Shown piece after piece: positions 11,675 through 21,698 of a stretch of DNA of 64,000 bases. Source of the DNA: Niebla homalea. Lineage: Eukaryota; Ascomycota; Lecanoromycetes; Lecanorales; Ramalinaceae. The DNA is taken from NCBI GenBank assembly GCA_019925105.1, contig JAHGAU010000023.1, positions 186,001 to 250,000 of the forward strand, written 5' to 3'. Made by a program: the position numbers and the translations under genes. The number at the start of each line of letters is the position of its first letter. Within the stretch, counting starts at the first letter, position 1. The notes beneath the pieces were generated by a model. The model saw nothing but the letters and a program-made list of their open reading frames with translations, searched no databases and was not told where the DNA came from.

Positions 11675-12128
11675 TATGTGCCTCAATTGACTCATCTTAT
11701 CAGATTCTGGCTAGACCTTGCGATTTGATTACGAGGTAAAGATGATAGTGCTTACAAAGCTCTGGGCCACCATGACCTCGTGATACGTCAATTGCAGGCC
11801 TGTCCGGCTGATAGGGTCAGAACGGTCAGAAAGGATGACTATTTTACTGCGCCAGGCTATAATACATGGAGGAAATCATTTGACGCCATGGTATCATCAC
11901 CCCATTCCAAATAGGGCACATAAAACCGTTCCCTACCATCTCCAGGCAGCAACCCAACGAGCGACATGATTGGCGCATTCGTATCTCGTCTGCGCCAGAG
12001 TGGTATTGAGCAGCAAGCGCAAGCCATTCCCAGGTCAGCAATATGAGCTTGTACTGTCACGTCGCCTCAACTTTCAAATCGACAAAGTCGACCCATACAA
12101 ACGTACACCCTCACCACATGGAATTACA
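11675..12128. other. Intergenic spacer
   Basis: Ordinary-composition DNA between the transposon's right end and the stop codon of the next minus-strand gene. I see no gene. GC content returns to normal immediately outside the TA duplication, so the mutation boundary coincides with the element edge. Confidence 0.6.
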
Positions 12129-14354
12129 TCAGCCCATCATCTCGTAAATGTGCTTCACCCGCCCTTGGCTTCCCACCTCATCATTCGAACCTCTCTGCCC
12201 AGCTCTGACGGGTGAACCATCGCTGTCCTGCCTGTCCATATTTGCCCGCGCGGTTTGCATCCTGATCATGTCGGTAGTAATCATCTCTCCCTTGCTGCGT
12301 CGCTGCCTGTCCATCAACTCGTCGACTGGGTCGTGGCCTGCTAGTTCTTGAGGTGTCCTCGGCAAGGGTTTGGCCAGCAGGCTGCCACTTCTATTCATCC
12401 CGAATTTGGACTGGTTGGTGCCACTTCTTCCCACTGGTGAAGTAGGGTCTTCCAATTCGGTAGGATGAGGACCGTGTGAGCGTGTAGATCCGATGAGCGT
12501 GTTTCCTTGAGACGATGAATACCCGTGCGAATCTGGCGATCCTACTGGCCAAGCTTCGTCTTTCTCGTATAACCCGGCTATTGGGCTGGTCCCTCCGTCA
12601 CTTGATGATAACGATTTACCTTTCGAGCCTCGTTGTTGCGACATGTCTGGATTTGTGTGGGCGGACGACCTTTGATCGTGGGCTCGGCGACGGCGAAGGA
12701 GGAAAAAGAGCAGAGCCCCGATAATGATAATGGCTCCAACGACGGAGCCAACGACGACTCCCGCAATAGCGCCACCACTCAACCCTGCATTTGGGTTACT
12801 TGCAGCCGAGGATGATGAAAGAATCGGATGTTTATGGTGATTGATAGTGATAATGTTGGAGGGTTTGGGGGCTTTGGATACCGTTTGTGAGATGGAGAAA
12901 TTCGAGGTTTCGTAATCAACAATGATGTAAGATTCTTGAAAGAAGGCGCGGCCAATAGTATATTGACTTGGATCGGAGGCCCGGCGAAGTGGGAAATAAT
13001 TGGTGCCATTGGGGTAGATTGGACTTGATGCTTGCAGATCAAAGGCGCCATATGGGAGAGAGATGTCAAGAGTCCGACTGGCATTGCCTAGCGTGAATGT
13101 GACCATAGGGTTACTGTTGAGAAGTTGTTGATGCGTTGTGTCGTTGACGAGATAATAGTCATTCACATCGTCCCATGTCAGGCCAAATGCCCTTTCGAAA
13201 GCGTGGCAAGCATCCAGAGGCAGCCACATGTGCGCGAGGGTGGTATCGATGTTTGCCGTGATACTGGTTGGTAGAAGAGTCTGAGTTTTCGGTAGCAGGG
13301 TCGTTTGACCGGTGATGGATTGGATTGGGAGAAGGAGGTGGCCGCTGTCGGCAATCGGAAAGCTCACGTCGTTAGGAGTGAAAAGCGAGAGATCGTAGCC
13401 TCCAAATGTGAGGCTACCATACATGAGGTTGGACTTGTACAAAGCACCCGAGGTGTATCCGTACGACATACTCGGGATCTTGGCCTGGTCCGCTAGCTGT
13501 TGCATCAGACTACCAGTGTTGCCTGCGGGACCGGTCGTGTTCGAGGGGATCAGTCCAAGATGACCGAGGAAGAAGGGCTCTGCTGGCACGCCTGTAACAA
13601 TGCTCGAATCAAGGGTTAGACTGCTCGATGGATCGGAGCCCAGGCCTACAGTGTCGAGACCCCACTCTCCTTGTACTGTGACGTTGAAAGTCGCTTTTGC
13701 TCCGATCACGTGGTTGCCTTGATCTTTCCAGGTCGAGGTCATGTTGGACAGGAATCCTTGGGCAAGGAGTGGGCTGGTCGCGCTGGCCGAGCTGGTGACA
13801 GAGCCATCGTCTGCATTGTAATCTGGACCTGGGCAGGGACAGCCAATGTATGCGCCAGTACAGATGCCACTGATGCCGTTACACCCTCCCGAATTACAGG
13901 CTCCTGGCGGGTCACCACAGCAGGTGCGCCCCATACATGGACCGTTGGAACATTTTCCGTTGAAACTGGTGCAGTCTCCACAGAATGGTGATTTGTTCGC
14001 AGTGCACGTCTTTCCAGCATCCAAAGATCCCAAGGTGAGGCCGGTTGGCGAGCCTGAGGCTGGGCCTGATGTTCCCGAGTTGAATGGTTCAACCCCTCTG
14101 GCATTCCCACACCAAGCTACACCTTGACTGCAATTGCTGGGGATGGGCACCCATGTTTCTTGACCACTTGTCGCAGGTACTATGCGAAAGAATTGCGGTG
14201 GTGTCCCGACCCGGATGACAAATGTTGTCCATGCGCCGTCATTGCCATCCCACACCTGACTCGCCGGGAGATTGTATGCTTCCGAGTAGTTGCCCGAGGC
14301 AGGACCTGATCTCGCCTGGAGCGGAGAGTCTGCAATGGACATTGTTCTTCTCAT
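12129..14354 (-). CDS. Membrane-anchored pseudo-aspartic protease with Cys-rich insert
   Basis: 741 aa in one open frame. The N-terminal part has the pepsin-like A1 fold (WDGNDGAWTTFVIRVGTPPQ near residues 35-55), but the expected first DTGS is replaced by ATSG, and the second site reads NIDTTLAHMWLP rather than DTGTT. It is therefore probably not a working peptidase. Between the first lobe's PFNSG and TSTWKDQG lies an insert of about 115 aa with some 18 cysteines (residues about 100-175), absent from the simplest family members as I remember them. A single transmembrane helix (GGAIAGVVVGSVVGAIIII then LLFFLLRRRR) sits near residues 525-555, followed by a Ser-rich cytoplasmic tail of about 185 aa. 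That topology suits a surface receptor or sensor. No signal peptide is visible at this start, so an upstream exon is likely missing; an intron acceptor could lie at about 14333-14360. Confidence 0.75.
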   Translation of the reverse strand: MRRTMSIADSPLQARSGPASGNYSEAYNLPASQVWDGNDGAWTTFVIRVGTPPQFFRIVPATSGQETWVPIPSNCSQGVAWCGNARGVEPFNSGTSGPASGSPTGLTLGSLDAGKTCTANKSPFCGDCTSFNGKCSNGPCMGRTCCGDPPGACNSGGCNGISGICTGAYIGCPCPGPDYNADDGSVTSSASATSPLLAQGFLSNMTSTWKDQGNHVIGAKATFNVTVQGEWGLDTVGLGSDPSSSLTLDSSIVTGVPAEPFFLGHLGLIPSNTTGPAGNTGSLMQQLADQAKIPSMSYGYTSGALYKSNLMYGSLTFGGYDLSLFTPNDVSFPIADSGHLLLPIQSITGQTTLLPKTQTLLPTSITANIDTTLAHMWLPLDACHAFERAFGLTWDDVNDYYLVNDTTHQQLLNSNPMVTFTLGNASRTLDISLPYGAFDLQASSPIYPNGTNYFPLRRASDPSQYTIGRAFFQESYIIVDYETSNFSISQTVSKAPKPSNIITINHHKHPILSSSSAASNPNAGLSGGAIAGVVVGSVVGAIIIIGALLFFLLRRRRAHDQRSSAHTNPDMSQQRGSKGKSLSSSDGGTSPIAGLYEKDEAWPVGSPDSHGYSSSQGNTLIGSTRSHGPHPTELEDPTSPVGRSGTNQSKFGMNRSGSLLAKPLPRTPQELAGHDPVDELMDRQRRSKGEMITTDMIRMQTARANMDRQDSDGSPVRAGQRGSNDEVGSQGRVKHIYEMMG

Positions 14355-15641
14355 CTACTGCTACACTCTGTCAACATCGGTGTGACGGCTCACTTGTAAG
14401 ACACGGAGGCAGGATTACATGCATGAAAGGGAGATGAATTGGACAACATGTTAATAAGATTAAAGGTTCCAAGCAGAGAGATGGCGCAAAGGTCTGGATG
14501 TCTGTCTACTGTCCTGCAGTGCGGTAGAAGCGGCCCCCAGCCATGCAAGGTGTTTCGTAGCTTCAAGAAAGAGTATGTGGGCAGTTGTGGGTTGCACCAT
14601 TGGTAGCCCCACCAGCCTTTCTGCATGCTATATTGGGGAGCGGGAAGCCCATGATCAAATGTGGAGGCAGATCTGAGCCAGGCAGCCAGCGGCCCGTCCT
14701 TGAAACACTGAAGTCAGAAAGCCTTGTATGGAGATACGATGGTTAGGCGAATGCGGGATGAGGCTTTTCTATTGGCGCGCAAAGAAAGGTGGAAAGGTGG
14801 AAAGACGACTGGGTCATGTGAAACGGCATTGCGGACGCAAAGCCTGCACATCAACAAGTGTCAAGTGGTGTCGATGCACAGTGCATACAGGATTACAGGA
14901 TGGGAAGGTGGGATGATTTTGAGTAACAGAGATTGGTGCGGCAGAAGGATTGTTAATCTGCGAACGGCTGGTGACTAACCAGAATCGGTTATATTCTGCC
15001 CAAGGGTCCCTGTGTTTTGGCATCTCAATTCTCAAAACATCTGCTCAAACTGTTGCTATCAATAGAGTAGAAACAACTCCGTTACATCAGGCGGAGAGGG
15101 AATAGTTTGATCCACTGTATGGAGCTGCCTGATATTGATGCAGTAAGACCAAGTCGCAATACAACACAACGTCCACCGAGACCCTCTTCTTGCTGTTAAT
15201 TCGGAATGCGTAAGACACGATTGGCAATTGATTACCTGCAGTGGAATAGTCCACTATCTCGATCTCGTCCGGAAGACTAAGATCCCTAATCCCTATCCTT
15301 AACCTCGACGTCTTACAAGTATCGGCGTTGTATCTCCTGCTTAGCGTTAGACTCTGGCGCTGCCCCTGTCGATCTTTCTTCATGACATGTAAGACCAGAC
15401 GGCAGCTCGTCTTTACACGCAAGGCACATAACCCTTTCGTTTGGTAGCAGCTTGTCACAGTATTCATCAGGTGTCTATTTCGTGGCCTTGTATCAGCTCT
15501 TGTTGTTTCCGCATCAGCGTGGCTGTAGCCTGGTTCTCAACCTTTCGTACCTGAAGATATGCCGCGAGTGTGGCCTATGAAAGTGCTGAGCCAGAGCTCA
15601 AATGGGTTCACGTATGTGACTCCCACCACGCCATTGGTGGC
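14355..15641. other. Intergenic or uncertain region
   Basis: It should contain the missing first exon and promoter of the pseudo-protease gene; I could not identify a signal-peptide exon. A 126-codon minus-strand frame at 15087-15467 has no recognisable motif. No RNA gene was seen. Confidence 0.45.
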
Positions 15642-15971
15642 TTATGTGGAAAGAGCCTCATCCATCTCCTGCTCTTGCTTGCCGATCTCATGCGCGATAG
15701 CGTCAAGCGTAAGGGCGAGTACCACCATGCGCTGGGTAATGTCTCCTTTGAATCTCCCCTCGCGTTCAAACTTTTCAGCAACCTTTGGACGCCACTGATG
15801 CAGTTCCCCCAGTGACATCTGATGCACCTTTGGCATGGGGCAGCCAGTCGAGTGAGCGGTCGAGGTAGGTGGCGATTGGGTGTTGGTCTTGATTTTTCCT
15901 GTGTGCAGTACGTTGGGATGGTAAATTTTGCGAGGAGGACTTGGCCTTCCATTTGTATAGCTGGTAGGCAT
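15642..15971 (-). CDS. Small hypothetical protein
   Basis: I do not recognise this product. The frame from the ATG at 15971 gives 109 aa. The C-terminal half looks protein-like: MSLGELHQWRPKVAEKFERE, then an amphipathic stretch (MVVLALTLDAIAHEIGKQEQ) that could form one or two helices. The N-terminal half is Pro/Thr-rich. The frame is open back to 16031. It could be a single exon of a larger gene, or spurious. Confidence 0.35.
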   Translation of the reverse strand: MPTSYTNGRPSPPRKIYHPNVLHTGKIKTNTQSPPTSTAHSTGCPMPKVHQMSLGELHQWRPKVAEKFEREGRFKGDITQRMVVLALTLDAIAHEIGKQEQEMDEALST

Positions 15972-16369
15972 TATTGAGTCGCAATGGAAAGAGGTTTGAG
16001 GATTAAGGGAAGGGTGCGAAAAGGATCCCATATTTGTTTATTGATGTTGCTATGCTCTCCGATCGGGTGGCTTTAACGCCCATACCTTATGTTACACAGG
16101 GAATATACGTTTCTCATTTTATGTCCTTACTTCACACACAATTTACACTTTGTTTACCAAGGAAGGGCGCAATACCCACTTAGCAACCAAGAGTATTTTG
16201 CAAGCACCACGCAGCTCTCGTTGTCTCGTCCCGTAAATACTCCAGTTCGCAGATCATTTCTCTCTCTCCAACTTCTTGATAACAATCATACCGACCTTGC
16301 ACAGTTCACCCACCAATTTTACTCTGGACATTGCTGCTATAAACACCAATATTCCAGTCCCGATTCGCA

Positions 16370-16588
16370 ATGCTATCCCGATCTCTCAAAATCTTCAAAA
16401 AGCTCAAGGACCTTTTCAGAATACGTCACAACCATTCTGGCAAATCTGAGGCCTCGATGCACGAACTACAGGGCATCAGCGTTATCAGACCAGAAGAGTT
16501 CACGTATGACCATTGGCTCAATCCAAACAGCTTGAGCGGGTACGACATCATGGACGACGAATATTACGCTCGTGGCCATATGATATGA
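16370..16588 (+). CDS. Small hypothetical protein
   Basis: Unrecognised 72-aa frame. The basic amphipathic N-terminus (MLSRSLKIFKKLKDLFRIR) is followed by a mixed segment and an acidic, Tyr-rich end (DIMDDEYYARGHMI). A mitochondrial-targeting or membrane-binding helix is conceivable. No homologue is known to me. The upstream DNA lacks other frames, so it could be a short orphan gene or noise. Confidence 0.3.
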   Translation: MLSRSLKIFKKLKDLFRIRHNHSGKSEASMHELQGISVIRPEEFTYDHWLNPNSLSGYDIMDDEYYARGHMI

Positions 16589-17071
16589 AATACTCTGAAT
16601 GACAGCTTTCGCTTTGGTAACGGGGCTACGCTACGGGAGCCTGATATAAATCCCTCGAGACAGACGCTAGACTTCCACTACCGGTTGTTTGGGCGGCAGG
16701 CTTCCATACCCAGAAAAAGAAGAAGAATTACTACCTCAAATCCAGAATCGGGGAATCATTGAAATCCTCAAGCCAGAACAAAAACCGATTGCTCATTCGG
16801 ACCTGAATACCTCCCTAATCTCAATCCAACCCCCTGAACGCTGGCTCGCTTGACCTTCCCCACTGCGACGACTGACGATTTTCCGCCATGACGTCACCAT
16901 GAAGAACCGCCTTGTCGTCACACACACACAAAGCCCCACCATTGATGCCCTTCTCTCACCAATATCATCCTCCTCTATCCCTTCAACACCAGCACTCCAC
17001 AGCTACCCACAGCTGATCACAACCTCCCATACACCGCCCCTGCCCATCTACCGCACCCAGAAGATCCCAAC
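16589..17071. other. Intergenic spacer
   Basis: No gene seen. CT-rich stretches just before the ATG at 17072 are typical of fungal promoters. Confidence 0.5.
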
Positions 17072-17739
17072 ATGTCCGACCCCAATCCCCAAGGCGGATC
17101 CATAACCGACATGGCCGTCGAGGGCACCCACGTTGACCCCAACGCCTCCAAACCGCGCATCATCCCCTCCAAACCGAACCCGCACCAGATGACCGACCAG
17201 TCTGACCTGGGCGCCGCGAACCTCTCCGAAGCGGCCGATAATGCGGGGGATATCTCGAGGGTACGCTATTTCCCTCCCCCCGCCTCTTCTCTCTCTCTCT
17301 CTCTCTCGATCGAAGGTTCCATACTTCACCACTACTCTTTTAATGGAGACATCTGTACACACACACCCGTACACCCCCACACACACACTCGCAACCCCCT
17401 CTCCCCCTCTTCCAGCTTCCAACCCAGGAATACATACATACCTGCACATACATCCCCCCCTTGCCATGCGCATTCCCGCATCTGTGCCAACGAAACTAAC
17501 CAACTTTCCAGACAACCCGCGACAACGCCCCCACGGGCGACGTCATCACCGGCACCGGCGACGCCCTGCCCTCCGAGGTCGGGAGCAAGCGGTTGCATAA
17601 TGTGGCGCAGGGGGATCTGAGCAAGGGCCACCCGCGGTACGACAAGCACGTCGCGCAGAAGGGGAGTGATCTGCAGAAGGGGGCCAGTGAGGGGCCGACG
17701 GAGGATGAGGTCGTTGGTGGGGTTGTGGGGGGGCGTTGA
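17072..17739 (+). CDS. Small hydrophilic fungal protein, two exons
   Basis: Exons 17072-17260 and 17512-17739 join in phase 0 (AGG|GTACGC ... TTCCAG|ACAACC) to give 138 aa. The protein is very hydrophilic, has no cysteine, and is rich in Gly, Asp, Ser and Lys, with segments such as LSEAADNAGDISR and SEVGSKRLHNVAQGDLSKG. This resembles intrinsically disordered, stress-type (LEA-like) proteins conserved in many ascomycetes; that link is inference from composition. The 251-nt intron contains TC and CA microsatellites. The stop is followed by a C run and a GA microsatellite. Confidence 0.65.
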
Positions 17740-17763
17740 GGGTTGGCCCCCCCCCACTTTTGA

Positions 17764-17793
17764 AAAAGAGAGAGAGAGAGAGAGAGAGAGAAA
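17764..17793. repeat. (GA)n microsatellite
   Basis: A GA run of about 12 units, 25 bp past the stop of the small hydrophilic gene. It probably lies in its 3' untranslated region. Confidence 0.85.
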
Positions 17794-18045
17794 GAGCATT
17801 GTGCGTGAGATGGGGAAGCGAAGGGGGGTTTGGCATGAGTGAGGGGAGGGAGGAGCGGATATAGGAGAGAAAGTCACACGGAGACGAAACAGATATCACT
17901 TGTATCTTGTGTATGTCGTGCTGCTCGCTCCCAAATCGCGCGCTCCCTGCTTGCCGACCTCCACACCATCCCATCACTACATTCCTTACTCAACATACCA
18001 AAACCCCCCCGTCACCCTCCCCTGCCGCTTCATTACCCTCGCCGC

Positions 18046-18868
18046 TCAATCGTCCCCTTTAGTGTCTTCCCTCGCAACCTCCCACATCTGCTTCTGCTCC
18101 ACGTCCACCACCTCGTCATTCTCCATCTCATCCGGGGAAACGACCACGCGAAGAAAGAAAGAGAGATACAACAGATCGGCGGGCTCGACAACAGATCCCT
18201 CGGATTGCGCGGAGGCGGAGGCGGAGGCGGATGATGATGAGGATAGACTGATAACATTGCTCACCGTCCCTCCCCCTCCCGGTGGTCGTGTTGTATCAAT
18301 CGCACTGCATAGCCCGCGATCGCAACGAGGGGTTTCTGGGTGTCAGGCTACGAGATCGGGGAGCGTTGCATTGTTCAACATGGCTACATATGTGAATGTG
18401 AGTGAGTGTGAGTAAGAGAGAGGGAGGGAGAGACAAGACACTCTCTGCTACTTCCTCACGCCGCACGCGACGCTACAACTTTGCTCTTTGTTTTCCCCCC
18501 TCGGTTGGCAGTGATCGAAAGAACGCCCCTGGAAGGGGGACGGGGGGGAAAAGCACTGAACCAAACACATCCGGATGAGTGCCCCATGCACGATACAAAG
18601 GATGCAACAACAAAAAAAAGAGAAAAAAAAGAAAGAACCTCCCCCTCCTGCACCACCAGCGCACGACCAGCAACAGCAGCAAAAGCAAACCCCGCTTCGA
18701 ACCAACGGATCCGGTGGATGGTACTGGTGGTGGCGGACTCGGCGACGACGACGCGGTTGGACCGGATAGGGGGCGCGACGAAGAGGTGCGGGGGTCCGCC
18801 ATTTGAGGGGAGGGAGGAGGAGGAGGCGGAGGAGTTGGTAGAGCTCTGCTAGTGTGAGGGGTTGTCAT
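18046..18868 (-). other. Possible multi-exon gene, low-complexity, unresolved
   Basis: Two minus-strand stretches look protein-like. One (ATG at 18868) has a Pro/Ser-rich N-terminus containing MADPRTSSSRPLSGPTASSS. The other, ending at 18046, has a Ser/Ala run followed by an ordered-looking acidic tail (SPDEMENDEVVDVEQKQMWE). A hydrophobic stretch lies between them in a third frame. Candidate splice sites exist (a GTGAGG donor near 18452), but I could not build one coherent frame, and homopolymer tracts on both strands make coincidence likely. Product unknown. Confidence 0.3.
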
Positions 18869-19750
18869 GAGGAGGATGAGGGAGGGGGGTTGATGGGGAG
18901 GGATATTGAGAGGGAAAGGGGGAGAATGATAAGCCTGAGAGAACGATGGTGGGAGGAAGGTTTGATTCATTGGTGAGATAGATAAGCAAAGACCGCGAGA
19001 AAAGATGAAGTTGAGAGATTTTGTTAGGGGATTACCATGGTGGAAGACAAGGACAAAGACGAGTGATCACCTATACCCCTTCCAACCCCGCCCGCAGATG
19101 TATGCACCCTTCAGATCTACAACATCTCGAAGGAGCGAAAGCTCGCTTATCAAGCAACCTACATACTGGTCATGGAGCACGCAATTACAATAGGAGATAT
19201 GCCCACTTCCCGCCATGCGAGGCGCTGATTGGTAGCCTGAAGGGTCTTCGTCCTGCAGCAAAAAAAACAGAAATGATGACGTGGGCAGGTTGGCGATTAC
19301 CCGTACAGTCTATGAGAAATTGGTTTCGGAGAAGAGAACGTTTCGATGAAGTTTAAGGTCGTGGTGGAGGGTTGCAGATCTTTCGCGTGCACGTTGCAAA
19401 TCTTGTTTCCTGGAGACGAGGAGGGGATCTGCGGGTGAGGAGGTCTGGTGACTGAAAATGAACCTGACATTTAAAATGTCAGTTGACGGGCCATTGATCG
19501 ATTGCGAATCAAAACATGCTTTCGATGTACCAGATTCAGCAGGAACACGAGGTTGAGCATTGATGACTGGATTGGACGGACGTGAGTTGCTGGTTAGGGC
19601 AATGATCAACTCATCATGGTTTGTTTAATATCTATGTTTCCAATGTGATGGTACAGTTGTGACAGGGTGCCATGTCCATAAAAACGAAGAGCATCATCAT
19701 GATAGCTCTGCAAGTCCGTGTCCAGTGACCTGCAAAACAACCAGTCTCAT
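18869..19750. other. Intergenic spacer
   Basis: No supported gene. One 99-codon minus-strand frame at 19310-19609 has no recognisable features. Confidence 0.5.
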
Positions 19751-20878
19751 TCAAAGTGTCCGACCAATGCCCCTGATGATGACCACACTCAGTCCAGCAC
19801 TCAGTCCTACAACGACCAGACATTCGATTGCACCCCTTACACACAACCACCCGTTGCCCCACTCTGTACTTCCCTGATCCACCGTCATCCTTGTCTCCAC
19901 TACCTTCTCTCCGTCCTCTACCTCTTTTTCTCGTGGTTTATTCCCACCCCATGACCAACCCCAGCCCCCACCAACAACAACGGCAGTCTTCCCATACCCA
20001 AACACCGCCAACAACACCACGCTGATCCCCACACTCACGTAAAGTGCCAGATTCACCCTTCCCTTGTCCACGACCATATACGGTATCAATGGCAGGATGC
20101 CCGAAAAATACGCCAAGCCCAGTACTAGCGCGATCTTCCAGCAACCCGAGGTGGAGGGTGGGGAGGCATCGTGGTAGATGTCAGTGAAGCGGAGGAGAAA
20201 GGACGATTGTTGGTCTTGGGGCAAGGAGGTTATGTGATATGTAAGGGAGTCGAGAAGAGGTGGCGGAAGGTTGTAGGAGGCGAAGGTCTGGTGGATGTGC
20301 TGGGTTGTGAGGGAGTGGTCGGGGCAGCTGGTAAGCTGGGTGGAGAGCTTGCGGGCGGCGACGTTGTAGCCTTGTCTGAATGGGACGAAGCAAAGTCAGT
20401 ATACGAAGACGGGGTCAGGAAAGTGAGACAATGCTGGACGGTAGGGCTTCTGGTAAAGACGAATGGTAAATCATCAATGGGGGCTACGGAAAGAAAGTGC
20501 AAACACTTACACATCGCTCTTCGCGCCCAGCACACCACCAGCAGCCATGCTGATAGCCCCGGCGATCAACTCAGCCAATCCAGCCATCATGACCAATCGA
20601 GCATCAGCTACACCAGCCAGGCTGGCGGTCACGGCAAAGGGGACAGTCATTCCGTCAGATGTTCCAAGGATGGCATTATAAATGATCTCCTTGGACGGCT
20701 TCATGTTGCGGAGACGTCGGAACCACGAAGGACTTTGTTGCGTGGAGCTAACGGTGTCAGAGACCTTGCGGGAGAATGATGATGAATGCTGATTCGACAT
20801 TGGAGGCGTGCGAGAGGTGAGGCTAAGTGATTCGAGGTCCATGGGCTTGAACTGAATTGGTGCTGTACTACCATCCAT
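19751..20878 (-). CDS. CCC1/VIT1-family vacuolar iron/manganese transporter
   Basis: Predicted to move Fe2+ and/or Mn2+ from cytosol into the vacuole, protecting against metal overload. Exons 20511-20878 and 19751-20375 join across a 135-nt intron (GATGT|GTAAGTG ... TTCAG|ACAAGG) to give 330 aa. The first exon has the family core: IIYNAILGTSDGMTVPFAVT (helix 1, with the conserved Asp) and the Glu-containing helix 2 ending LIAGAISMAAGGVLGAKSDV. A cytosolic segment of about 100 aa follows, with the metal-binding-domain pattern of short helices and a conserved-looking LPQDQ. Three more helices are visible (CWKIALVLGLAYFSGILPL; VNLALYVSVGISVVLLAVF; CLVVVGLSAGLSVVIIRGIG), matching the usual five. 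The N-terminal 60 residues are a Ser/Thr-rich cytosolic tail. Metal specificity is inferred from family. Confidence 0.88.
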
Positions 20879-21698
20879 TTTGCAAATAATAGTGGCAGCA
20901 GCCGGGCGGAATCAATCTGTACTCGTTATATTATGCTTAGGGAGGCGAAGAGCGCTTTGGGTATTACAAAGACAAGAACATTGAAAGACAGGAACATTGA
21001 GTGGCAATTCCTCGCCAATGGTGGACAAGCAGCGATATCAAAGCGGACGTCAAGTAAGGCTCCCGGAGGTGATGTTGTAGGGGAGATGGACGAGAAGTCG
21101 TAAAGCCACGAGAATGAAATGGCATATAACAAGTATGTGTTCCCCAGGCTGAACAGCTCTGGGGTTCGACCAATCAGAGGCGAGGTATTTGTAAACCGCG
21201 CATCCGACGCGACATGTTCAGGGCACTCTCCACCAGACTGCCCATTTGCTCTGGATTGTCCCTGATCTTTGCATGAGCTCGCTCGTCAGAGGCGCATAAG
21301 ACTTCTTGGACTCTGCAGGTGACATGTAATCTTATTCCTTCTTGTCTGCCGGGCGTATGGATTGTCGCAGTAGGACAATAATGATGCCTGTTCCTGTTCG
21401 GGACGTGTCAGGTACAAGCGCCGAAAATCTGGGATAAACAGGCCAGTGCTCACTGCAGTGTGTAAGCGCTCAAAGCGCAAGACGAGTGCGTTGGATAAGC
21501 TTATGTAGAAGCATTGATCCCGTTGCCTTAATTGTTATCATTGACGTGATAGAGACCGTGGCGGCTCAGATTTCCAGCTACACAACCTCAAGGATTTCAA
21601 GCTTGAGCTTGTGTAGCTTTGTGCATATCCGGCATGGAACCGAAGATGTGGCCAAAGGTTGCCGTACCTGTACATCGTGGCAAAGTATGGTTACTTTG
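20879..21698. other. Intergenic spacer
   Basis: Upstream region of the CCC1-type gene and downstream region of the Rad10 gene. I see no gene. Confidence 0.6.

Noticed and set aside
15087..15467. 126-codon minus-strand frame
   Set aside because: No recognisable domain, weak composition, no splice context. Left as uncertain intergenic DNA.
18473..18970. 165-codon Pro-rich minus-strand frame as a stand-alone gene
   Set aside because: It is low-complexity (poly-Pro, poly-Leu and poly-Phe from homopolymer and CTG runs) and changes frame relative to its protein-like neighbours. Listed only as an unresolved region.
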